From Lentisphaerota bacterium (GTDB lineage Bacteria; Verrucomicrobiota; Kiritimatiellia; UBA8416; VGWJ01), in assembly GCA_016873635.1 (NCBI GenBank), contig VGWJ01000030.1, positions 1-36,640 on the forward strand: 36,640 nt of DNA, given 5' to 3'. The notes beneath the pieces were generated by a model. That model was given only the letters and a program-made list of their open reading frames with translations. It ran no database searches and was not told the origin of the DNA. Shown here piece after piece: positions 29,979-36,640 of this stretch (position 1 is the first letter of the stretch; every line of letters starts with the position of its first letter). Position numbers and translations under genes: made by a program.

Positions 29979-32051
29979 ATGAGAGCTTACGCGCAGCGTG
30001 CGGCGGGCCGGGTTTTCGCGCTGGTTCTGGCTGCGGCCGCCGCAGGCCGGGCCGGTGATGGCCACAAGGAATACCGCACCTGGACCGGCCGCAACGGCGT
30101 GCGCATGGAGGCCGCCCTGGCGGGGATGCAGGGCGAAACCGTCACGCTGCTTACGCGCGAGGGGCGCACCGTCACCACGCGCTGCGCCTCGCTATCCGAC
30201 CCGGACCAGGCCTATCTCGCGGAACGGCGGCAGCCCGCGGCCGCGGCCGGGCCGCCAACGCCGGCGGTGGTCCCCGCGGCGCCGGCGCCGCCGGCGGCAG
30301 CGCCCGCCGCCGCCGGACCGCCGGAGGGCGTGGACGCGCTGCTTGCCGCGCTGGCCGGCGAGGCGGACCTCGAGCAGAAGGCTGACCTGCCGCGTCGGCT
30401 TGCCCTCGCCTGCCTGCAGTCCGGCCGCCGCGCCGACGGTCGCGAGGCGCTGGTGCGTTTCGTGATCGGGGCTTACAAGGCTCCCAGTCGCCTCCTGCGG
30501 ACGCGCAAGCTCGAGATCGTTGCCGGCGGCGCCGACGCAGCCGCCCTGCTCGGACGGCTCGCGCCTCTTGACGCCGCGCCGCCGCGCGCGGAGGTTGTCG
30601 CCTGGCTCCTCGGCGACGGTTCGCGTTTGCGGCAGCTTGCCGACGTGCTGCATCCGGACGACGATGCGGCGTCCGCCGTGGCGATCCTGCAGCAGCTTTA
30701 CGATCACGACCCTTCCGGGCGTGAGACATACTTCAAGCTCATGCTGGCCATGGCCGTCGTGTGGGACCAGCCGCGCCGCCCGCTGCACGGGCAGATGGGA
30801 AGCAGCCCCCCGGCCTTCGAAGCGGCCATTGACCAGCGCTACGACTTCTTCCGGGCGCTGTACGGCACGCCGTCCGGACGGCCGCGCTACGAGGCGCTCG
30901 ACGCGGCGACCCTGCGCTTCGTCGTGGACACGCCGGTACCGGTCGCGGAGCTGGAATGGGCGCGCGATCACGTCAGCGGCTCGGTCTCCGGATGGAGCGA
31001 GAAATTCTCCGACATCGTGTACGACAGGAAGCGCTTCGAGGACGGGGTGCTGACCTGGCCGCACGGCGTCTACACGCTCGCCGCGATCCGCGAGAAAGGC
31101 GGCATCTGCGTGGACCAGGCTTACTACGCCGCGCTCAGCGCGCGCGCCAACGGCATACCGGCCCTGTTCTTCTCGGGCGTCGGCCGCCGCGGTCATCACG
31201 CCTGGTTTGCCTACCTGAAAGGCAAGTCCAGCTGGGAGCTGGACGTGGGCCGCTACACGTACGACAAGTACGCGACCGGCAACGCCGTGGATCCCCAGAC
31301 GAATCGCGCCATGACCGACCACGACGTCGAATACGCCTGCGACGCGTCGCTCAATTCTTGCCAGTACGAGACGGCCAACACGTATGTGCGCATCGCGGAA
31401 ATCCTGCTCGGAGGCGGGGAGAACGAGGCGGCCCGGGCCTGCGCCGGTGAGGCCCGCCTGCTGGCGCGGCGCTACGAGCGGCCGTGGGATATCGAAGCCG
31501 CGGCGCTCGAGCGGCAGAAGCGGCTCGAAGAGGCGGTCACGCTGCTCGACGAGAAAGCGCGTTTCTTCGCCAACTATCCCGACATGGCGATCGCAACGCG
31601 GCGAAGGCAGGCGGAGCTCCTCGAAAAGCTCGGGCGCAGCGATGACGCCGCGGCGCTGCTCAACCGGGAGGCGCGACGCATGCGCGGAGAGCGCGACGAC
31701 CTCGCCCAGGACCTGGTGGCGCAACAGGCCGATGCGTCGCTGCAGGCCGGCGACCCCGAAACCGCCCGCAAGACGATGGAAAAATTGCTCCGGGATCGGA
31801 TCGGCGAAGGCCAGAAAGTTGTCGGACTGATCGAGCAGTACCTGGAAATGACCCTCAAGAGCCGGCAGACGGCCGCGGCAGCCGAGTTCATGGAGGGCTA
31901 CACGCGGCAGTTGATCAACCGCTACGCGCGGTCCGAGGACACGCGCCGCATTGCGCTTCAGCTTCTGCTGCGCGCTTACCGCAACGCCGGCGACGAACGC
32001 GGCATCCGCAAAACCGAACGCGAGATCGAACGTATCGAGCGCGCGCTGTAA
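29979..32051 (+). CDS. Secreted SHD1-transglutaminase-like-TPR protein
   Basis: A 690-aa protein with a signal peptide (about 1-25). An SHD1 (SLA1 homology 1) domain at about 30-83 (YRTWTGRNGVRMEAALAGM... SLSDPDQAYL) leads into a Pro/Ala linker, then a transglutaminase-like papain-fold domain with a complete catalytic triad: C377 in GGICVDQAYYA, H407 in RGHHAWFAYL, D422 in WELDVGRY. The last 220 residues are TPR-like helical repeats. The family includes proteases and cross-linkers, so the reaction cannot be told. It is 28 bp after the GspB-like gene and so is likely the exported member of the cluster. No strong ribosome-binding site is seen. Confidence 0.78.
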   Translation: MRAYAQRAAGRVFALVLAAAAAGRAGDGHKEYRTWTGRNGVRMEAALAGMQGETVTLLTREGRTVTTRCASLSDPDQAYLAERRQPAAAAGPPTPAVVPAAPAPPAAAPAAAGPPEGVDALLAALAGEADLEQKADLPRRLALACLQSGRRADGREALVRFVIGAYKAPSRLLRTRKLEIVAGGADAAALLGRLAPLDAAPPRAEVVAWLLGDGSRLRQLADVLHPDDDAASAVAILQQLYDHDPSGRETYFKLMLAMAVVWDQPRRPLHGQMGSSPPAFEAAIDQRYDFFRALYGTPSGRPRYEALDAATLRFVVDTPVPVAELEWARDHVSGSVSGWSEKFSDIVYDRKRFEDGVLTWPHGVYTLAAIREKGGICVDQAYYAALSARANGIPALFFSGVGRRGHHAWFAYLKGKSSWELDVGRYTYDKYATGNAVDPQTNRAMTDHDVEYACDASLNSCQYETANTYVRIAEILLGGGENEAARACAGEARLLARRYERPWDIEAAALERQKRLEEAVTLLDEKARFFANYPDMAIATRRRQAELLEKLGRSDDAAALLNREARRMRGERDDLAQDLVAQQADASLQAGDPETARKTMEKLLRDRIGEGQKVVGLIEQYLEMTLKSRQTAAAAEFMEGYTRQLINRYARSEDTRRIALQLLLRAYRNAGDERGIRKTEREIERIERAL

Positions 32052-32169
32052 CGAGCCGAAACAAGCCGAACTTTCGCCCTTGCGTCAGCGACCCGAACGT
32101 GCTAGCTGTTGCCCGTAAGACGCGATGGCGGCGCTCAGGCGACCCGAGTCCGCAGGAGGCAGGAGCAAC

Positions 32170-32349
32170 ATGGCTGACGAAGCAAACAAGACGCAAGATT
32201 CGAAGTCCGGCGAGGACGCAACCCAGAAGAACCGCTGGGACGAGCTGATGGCCAAACTCGACGCCATCACCGAAACGCTCCGCAAGGCCTGCGAAGGCCA
32301 GGAAGCACAGCCCGCTGCCGCAGGCGAAGGCGAGCAGCGCAGAGGCTGA
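32170..32349 (+). CDS. Small charged hypothetical protein
   Basis: A 59-aa hydrophilic protein. It has an acidic/polar N-terminus, a single amphipathic helix with a leucine pattern (WDELMAKLDAITETLRKACEG), and an Ala/Glu-rich tail. AGGAG (32161-32165) at good spacing before the ATG at 32170 supports translation. No family is recognised. The helix could mediate dimerisation. It lies between the transglutaminase-like gene and a terminator-like hairpin. Confidence 0.55.
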   Translation: MADEANKTQDSKSGEDATQKNRWDELMAKLDAITETLRKACEGQEAQPAAAGEGEQRRG

Positions 32350-32702
32350 CCCTCGCCGGCTTTTCCGATACGCACCCGCCGCACTTGCAGACGCCGGACG
32401 GGCGGCGATTTCCGGCCGGTTCCGCCATCCCGCACCCCCGCCTGCCCGGGCCGCGTCCCGCGGCCCGTGGAGTCGGCGGTCCTCCGCCGCCCCATCGTAG
32501 CTGAGCCTGGAAAGAGCGGTTCAGCCGCGCTTCGCACGGCCGAACCGCTCTTGTTGTTTCAGGTTTCTCCGGCGCCAGGGGCGTATGCGGACGGTGGGCT
32601 GATGAGTGCAGTTGACGGCGGCGGGGTTTTGTGTTGACATAAGCGCGGCGGGAGACGGACGGGACGCGTTGTTTCCCGCGCGTTGCGGGTTAGCCTACGA
32701 TC
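32350..32702. other. Gene-free stretch with hairpin
   Basis: About 350 bases with no supportable gene. It contains the hairpin at 32512-32560 and a perfect TTGACA at 32634-32639 that lacks a convincing -10 at 16-18 bases. Nothing else is recognised. Confidence 0.5.
32512..32560 (+). terminator. Hairpin terminator
   Basis: AAGAGCGGTTC (32512-32522) pairs perfectly with GAACCGCTCTT (32542-32552); an inner GCCG/CGGC stem extends it. The T-rich TTGTTGTTTC follows, making this the best intrinsic terminator in the window. It would end transcripts of the cluster or the small gene at 32170. Confidence 0.65.
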
Positions 32703-32885
32703 ATGAGGCCAACTTATCGTTTCTTAACAGGCATGGGACTTCTTCTCGGGGGCCTGGCTTGCGCCGCGTTCGGAGTGGCATTGGAGCAGCGAGCGCTGCT
32801 GCTGTCCGGAACGGCGGCAATCCTGGCGGGAGCCATTCTCGTGGCGCACGCCGAAATGTGTCGCAGGAACCGGCGGCGGTGGTGA
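32703..32885 (+). CDS. Small two-helix membrane protein
   Basis: A 60-aa protein with two predicted membrane helices (about 8-28 and 32-50) joined by a short charged turn (EQRA), and a basic tail ending RRNRRRW that should stay in the cytoplasm by the positive-inside rule. The ribosome-binding site is weak, and no family is recognised. Its location just before the EF-like/mnmE genes gives no clear functional hint. Confidence 0.5.
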   Translation: MRPTYRFLTGMGLLLGGLACAAFGVALEQRALLLSGTAAILAGAILVAHAEMCRRNRRRW

Positions 32886-32912
32886 TTTCTGCACAGAGAG
32901 GAGGGACGAGCC

Positions 32913-33167
32913 ATGGCGGAAACAGAGATAGGCGTGGTCAGTCATTTCTTCGACAAGATCGGCGTCGCGGCCATCGAGCTGACGGGCGATCTTGCCGTGG
33001 GTGACACCATTCACATCAAGGGTCACACCACTGACTTCACAACCACAATCGGCTCCATCCAGATCGAGCACGAGTCCGTCCGGAAGGCCGGCAGAGGCGA
33101 GGGCGTCGGCATCAAAGTGGCCGAGAAAGTCCGCCAGCACGACAAGGTCTTCAAGGTCGTCGAATAG
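32913..33167 (+). CDS. EF-Tu domain-2-like small protein
   Basis: An 84-aa protein matching short 'translation elongation factor-like' proteins: [44 protein letters not shown], and [16 protein letters not shown]. It is essentially the beta-barrel domain 2 of translational GTPases without a G domain. The function of these proteins is not established. GAGGAGGG is seven bases before the ATG. Its stop is one base from the GTG of mnmE, so it is cotranslated with a tRNA-modification GTPase. Confidence 0.85.
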   Translation: MAETEIGVVSHFFDKIGVAAIELTGDLAVGDTIHIKGHTTDFTTTIGSIQIEHESVRKAGRGEGVGIKVAEKVRQHDKVFKVVE

Positions 33168-33168
33168 C

Positions 33169-34563
33169 GTGACCGCCGGCGTTGCGGCGGCTGCGGATAC
33201 GATTGCGGCGATCGCCACTGCGCCGGGAGAAGCGGGAATCGCCATCGTCAGGCTTTCCGGCAGCCGGAGCCTGGCCATCGCGGATCTTCTCTTTCGTGGT
33301 CCGGGCGCTCCGCCCTCCGCCCGCCCGGGAGGTTCCTTCGTCAGGGGTCACGCGGGCCCTGCCGGCCGCCCGGCGGCCCACGCCGAGGTCGACGAGGTAA
33401 TCCTGCTGATCTACCGCGCCCCTCACAGCTACACGCGGGAAGACGTGGCCGAATTCCAGGGGCACGGCGGCCGCGCCTGCGCGCGCCGCATCCTGCGCTG
33501 CGCCCTCGAAGCCGGCGCGCGACCGGCCGAGCCGGGGGAATTCACGCGGCGCGCATTCCTCAACGGACGCATCGACCTGCTGCAGGCCGAAGCAGTCGCG
33601 GACCTTGTCCGGGCACGCACCGACCGGGCGGCCGCGGCGGCGATGGAACAGCTTTCCGGATTCCTAAGCCAAGCGATGGGAGAGCTTTACAACGAGTTGC
33701 TTGCGGCCGCCGCCGATCTCGAAGCGACGCTTGATTTCGGGGAGGGCGACCTTCCCGGGAGCGTGCTGGACGGGCTGGACGCGCGCCTGGCGCGTGCGCG
33801 GCAGGGCCTGGAGCGAATGCTGGCAACATGGGGCGAGGGACGTCTGCTCCGCGAAGGCGCCCTGGTGGTCATTGCGGGACGGCCGAATGTCGGCAAATCC
33901 ACGCTGCTCAACCGGCTCCTCGGAGTCGAGCGCGCCATAGTCGCTGACACGCCCGGCACGACGCGGGACACGATTGAGGAGGAACTGGTTCTCGACGGCG
34001 TGACGGTGCGGTTGGTGGATACGGCGGGTTTGCGGGATACGGTTTGCGCGATCGAGCGGGAGGGCGTCGCGCGGGCGCGCGACTACGTGCGTCGCGCGCA
34101 CCTGCTGGTGTACATTATTGACGCCTCGCAGCCGCTGGAAGACGAAGACCGCCGGCTGATGGCGGGAATGGACCCCGCCGCGTCACTGATCCTGCTCAAC
34201 AAGACCGACTTGGGATGCCGCGTGCCGCCGGAGGAGTTTCCGGGTATGCGTGTCATAGAAACCTGCCTGGCAGGAAGCGGTGGCGGTGGCCCCGCCAGAG
34301 ACGCCATTGCCGAAATGCTCGGCACGCAAAGCGCAGCCGCGCCGCACGCGGTCATTTCCGAACGGCACAGAAACAATCTTCAATGCGCGCTAAACGAACT
34401 GAACGAGGCAACACGCCGCCTGGCCGCTGACCGCGATGAGGGCTCCGTCCTGGCTGCATCACACTTGCGTCGCGCGCTTGACCTTCTCGACCAGATCACC
34501 GGACGGACGTATACCGACGAACTTATCAACACGATCTTCTCAAAGTTCTGCGTCGGCAAATAG
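33169..34563 (+). CDS. mnmE: tRNA modification GTPase MnmE
   Basis: A 464-aa GTPase that, with MnmG, installs the cmnm5 group on wobble uridine of several tRNAs. The N-terminal folate-binding domain includes [12 protein letters not shown] and [14 protein letters not shown]. The G domain has GRPNVGKST at about 237, [12 protein letters not shown] and NKTD. The C-terminus ends FCVGK, matching the invariant CxGK. The GTG start at 33169 follows from the N-terminal alignment and its position one base after the EF-like stop. mnmG follows after 54 bp, as in many bacteria. Confidence 0.95.
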   Translation: MTAGVAAAADTIAAIATAPGEAGIAIVRLSGSRSLAIADLLFRGPGAPPSARPGGSFVRGHAGPAGRPAAHAEVDEVILLIYRAPHSYTREDVAEFQGHGGRACARRILRCALEAGARPAEPGEFTRRAFLNGRIDLLQAEAVADLVRARTDRAAAAAMEQLSGFLSQAMGELYNELLAAAADLEATLDFGEGDLPGSVLDGLDARLARARQGLERMLATWGEGRLLREGALVVIAGRPNVGKSTLLNRLLGVERAIVADTPGTTRDTIEEELVLDGVTVRLVDTAGLRDTVCAIEREGVARARDYVRRAHLLVYIIDASQPLEDEDRRLMAGMDPAASLILLNKTDLGCRVPPEEFPGMRVIETCLAGSGGGGPARDAIAEMLGTQSAAAPHAVISERHRNNLQCALNELNEATRRLAADRDEGSVLAASHLRRALDLLDQITGRTYTDELINTIFSKFCVGK

Positions 34564-34617
34564 TTGTGGGCCAACGAGTTAGCGCGCCAACGCCGAAATG
34601 AAGTGCATCTTGTGAAC

Positions 34618-36519
34618 ATGGAATATGAAGTTGTTGTGGTTGGCGGCGGTCATGCCGGGTGCGAAGCGAGCCTGACGGCTGCAAGACTTGGCGCGAAAGT
34701 GCTGCTGGTCACCATGAGCGAGGCGTCCATCGCCCGGATGCCGTGTAATCCGTCGATCGGCGGCATTGCAAAATCGCATCTGGTGTTCGAGCTCGATGCG
34801 CTCGGTGGCGAGATGGCACGCAATACGGACTACACCGGGATCCAGTTCAGAGTCCTGAACACCAGGAAAGGACCTGCGGTGCGCTCCAACCGTGCACAGT
34901 CAGACAAGGCCGCATACGCAGCGAGAATGAGGCGTGTGCTGAAGTCAACGCCAGGGCTGGGCACGGTGACTGGCGAAGTGGCGGGTCTGGCTGTGCGCGG
35001 CGGCCGGGTTGAAGGCGTGATCATGTCGGACGGTACGCATCTCCGGGCCGGACGGGTTGTGGTTACGACCGGAACCTTCCTTAACGGAAAGATCCATGTC
35101 GGAGACCAAAACTGGCCGGGAGGCAGGCAGGACGAGCCATCATCATCGTCATTGGCGCACGATCTGCGCAGGCTCGGGATGCAGATGGGAAGACTCAAGA
35201 CGGGCACGCCGCCGAGGCTCAACGGGCGGTCCCTGAACTATGCAGCAATGGCGGTGCAGGAAGGTGAAGAGCCGCCTCCGCTATTCTCGTGGCAGGCGAG
35301 ACGTGAAGCGCGAATGTTCCACGTGGAACACTCAGGGAGCATGGGGCGTGCGGACCGCATGTTCCACGTGGAACATTCGGACCCGGTACTGCGTCCCTGG
35401 GAACCAGGTTACAGGCAGACCCCATGTTATCTGACGCACACCACTGACCTGACACACGAGCTGGTCAGCTCGAACCTGCATCGCAGTTCCCTCTATGGAG
35501 GCTGGATATCGGGCACAGGGGTTCGGTATTGCCCGTCCCTGGAGGATAAGATCGTAAAATTTCCCGAAAAGAGATCCCACCATATTTTTGTCGAGCCGGA
35601 AGGGCGCACCAGTGACGAAGTATATCCGAACGGCATTTCGAACAGTCTTCCCGTAGATGTTCAGGAGTCCGTTGTGCGCTCGATACCGGGGCTTGAGAAG
35701 GCTGTTATCCTGAAATGGGGATATGCAATAGAATACGATTTTGCAGATCCGACGCAGCTCTTACGTACTCTGGAATCGAAGCTGATTTCCGGGTTGTACA
35801 TGGCCGGGCAGGTCAACGGCACGACGGGATACGAGGAAGCTGCTGCCCAGGGGTTTGTTGCCGGCGCAAACGCTGCGCTCTCGTTGCGCGGTTCGCCGGA
35901 GATAGTTCTTGACCGTAACGAGTCCTACATTGGGATTCTCATTGACGATCTCGTGACTCGGGGAGTTGACGAACCGTATCGGATGTTCACATCGCGAGCG
36001 GAGCGGCGGTTGCTCCTGCGGCAGGACAACGCGCGGTATCGCATGTTCCCGGCTGCATCAATGCTGGGAATTGCCGATAAGTCATATCTAATTGAGACGC
36101 AAGCCTTTACGAAAGACATCGCGCGCGAAATGTCGCGATTGCAGTCCGTGTTCTGCAATGGGGTTACTCTTGAGCAGATGCTGAGGCGGCCCAGGTTGAA
36201 GTATGCCGGTCTTCCCGGTGCTGATGCTTCGCTAGACCACGAGATTGTGGAGCAGATAGAGATCCGCGTGAAGTACGGCGGGTACATTGACATGGAGGAA
36301 CGGCAGGCCGCGCGCGCGAAATCCGCCGAGCAGATGGCCATACCGGAAGGAATTGACTACTGGACCATCCGCCAGCTCAAGCATGAGGCGCGGGAAAAGC
36401 TTCATCGCATCCGGCCGCGCAGTCTTGGTCAGGCTTCGCGGATTCCGGGCATCACTGCCGCCGACATAGCTGTGCTGTCGGTGTGGCTTCGCGGCAGCGG
36501 CCGGCAGGGCTCCGGTTGA
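34618..36519 (+). CDS. mnmG: tRNA uridine-modification FAD enzyme MnmG with parS insert
   Basis: A 633-aa FAD enzyme and partner of MnmE. It has [12 protein letters not shown] for FAD binding, [12 protein letters not shown] with a conserved Cys, QTPCYLTHT with the second conserved Cys (C270), and [13 protein letters not shown]. About 45 residues separate FSW (W225) from C270, against roughly 13 in E. coli (from memory). The extra part contains MFHVEH twice (233-238 and 248-253), encoded by two parS palindromes. The reading frame is intact through the insert. Base composition is visibly more AT-rich than the neighbours; the lines at 35701 and 36061 are 45% and 42% GC by hand count. ATG 34618 fits the family start; its ribosome-binding site is weak. 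Confidence 0.95.
   Translation: MEYEVVVVGGGHAGCEASLTAARLGAKVLLVTMSEASIARMPCNPSIGGIAKSHLVFELDALGGEMARNTDYTGIQFRVLNTRKGPAVRSNRAQSDKAAYAARMRRVLKSTPGLGTVTGEVAGLAVRGGRVEGVIMSDGTHLRAGRVVVTTGTFLNGKIHVGDQNWPGGRQDEPSSSSLAHDLRRLGMQMGRLKTGTPPRLNGRSLNYAAMAVQEGEEPPPLFSWQARREARMFHVEHSGSMGRADRMFHVEHSDPVLRPWEPGYRQTPCYLTHTTDLTHELVSSNLHRSSLYGGWISGTGVRYCPSLEDKIVKFPEKRSHHIFVEPEGRTSDEVYPNGISNSLPVDVQESVVRSIPGLEKAVILKWGYAIEYDFADPTQLLRTLESKLISGLYMAGQVNGTTGYEEAAAQGFVAGANAALSLRGSPEIVLDRNESYIGILIDDLVTRGVDEPYRMFTSRAERRLLLRQDNARYRMFPAASMLGIADKSYLIETQAFTKDIAREMSRLQSVFCNGVTLEQMLRRPRLKYAGLPGADASLDHEIVEQIEIRVKYGGYIDMEERQAARAKSAEQMAIPEGIDYWTIRQLKHEAREKLHRIRPRSLGQASRIPGITAADIAVLSVWLRGSGRQGSG
35315..35330 (+). promoter_or_regulatory. 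parS site 1 inside mnmG
   Basis: TGTTCCACGTGGAACA is a perfect 16-bp palindrome matching the bacterial parS consensus TGTTNCACGTGNAACA, bound by ParB for chromosome segregation. It is translated as MFHVEH within mnmG. Confidence 0.9.
35360..35375 (+). promoter_or_regulatory. parS site 2 inside mnmG
   Basis: A second identical TGTTCCACGTGGAACA, extended to an 18-bp perfect palindrome with flanking A and T. It begins exactly 45 bases after site 1, keeping the reading frame. Two closely spaced sites near dnaA fit a ParB loading centre. Confidence 0.9.
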
Positions 36520-36640
36520 AGCTCTCTGCCTGTGTTGACCGCCAGGCGGATCGCTCCCAAATGCGCGCGCAGCGCGTCGGCCTTGCCGCGGAACATCCGA
36601 TTCGATTTTCCGGCGCCTTCTGACCCCTCAGCGGGTATCC
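36520..36640. other. Right edge, no gene recognised
   Basis: The 121 bases after mnmG contain no recognised gene, site or terminator. A short open minus-strand frame containing MFRGKADALRAHLGAIRLAV runs back into mnmG, but I cannot assign it. Confidence 0.4.

Noticed and set aside
32634-32662. Perfect TTGACA upstream of the small membrane protein
   Set aside because: No acceptable -10 sequence lies at 15-19 bases downstream.

Overview
The window is a GC-rich bacterial chromosome segment that holds dnaA and dnaN. Most of it reads as ordinary core chromosome, with two accessory insertions. The likely source is a member of the PVC group (Kiritimatiellota, Lentisphaerota or Verrucomicrobiota-like). 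This rests on repeated GYF_2/DUF4339 domains, an SLA1-homology (SHD1) domain fused to a transglutaminase-like domain, an Asp in place of the catalytic Cys of MurA, and an atypical DnaA signature. That assignment is inference; no rRNA is present to confirm it.

Layout. 1-3738 is a small accessory segment next to an initiator tRNA (3739-3815, minus strand). A 45-bp copy of the tRNA 3' half lies at 117-161. Between the two lie a GIY-YIG protein and a translationally coupled 941-aa primase-helicase-nuclease of the TOTE type, plus the wreck of an MNT-HEPN toxin-antitoxin pair. 3937-10558 carries a lipoprotein, a GH20 hexosaminidase, a PIG-L deacetylase, a GloB-like hydrolase, a truncated spermidine-synthase-like gene, a DUF362 protein and apt. 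10559-11612 is a second accessory cassette: an intact MNT-HEPN pair bracketed by two same-strand fragments of an RHS core, spliced between the 3' ends of apt and ppdK. 11613-18559 holds ppdK, a transketolase, murA and a Spy-like periplasmic protein. 18647-22668 holds an M24 peptidase diverging from dnaA, then dnaN.

22734-32051 is the most novel chromosomal block. It has a secreted Lon-like Ser/Lys protease without an ATPase (minus strand). Opposite it is a five-gene plus-strand cluster: two GYF_2-repeat/coiled-coil proteins, an ExeA-type AAA ATPase, a GspB-like membrane protein and a secreted SHD1-transglutaminase-TPR protein. A sigma70-like promoter with a tandem repeat across its -35 precedes the cluster. 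The ExeA/GspB pair suggests envelope or secretion-machine assembly, with the GYF_2 proteins as scaffolds (inference).

32170-36519 holds a small charged protein, a small membrane protein, an EF-Tu-domain-2-like protein one base from mnmE, then mnmG. mnmG has an in-frame insertion of about 30 residues made largely of two perfect 16-bp parS palindromes 45 bp apart, so the ParB loading site lies inside a tRNA-modification gene. With dnaA/dnaN 13 kb away this marks an origin-proximal region, although no clear DnaA-box cluster is visible.
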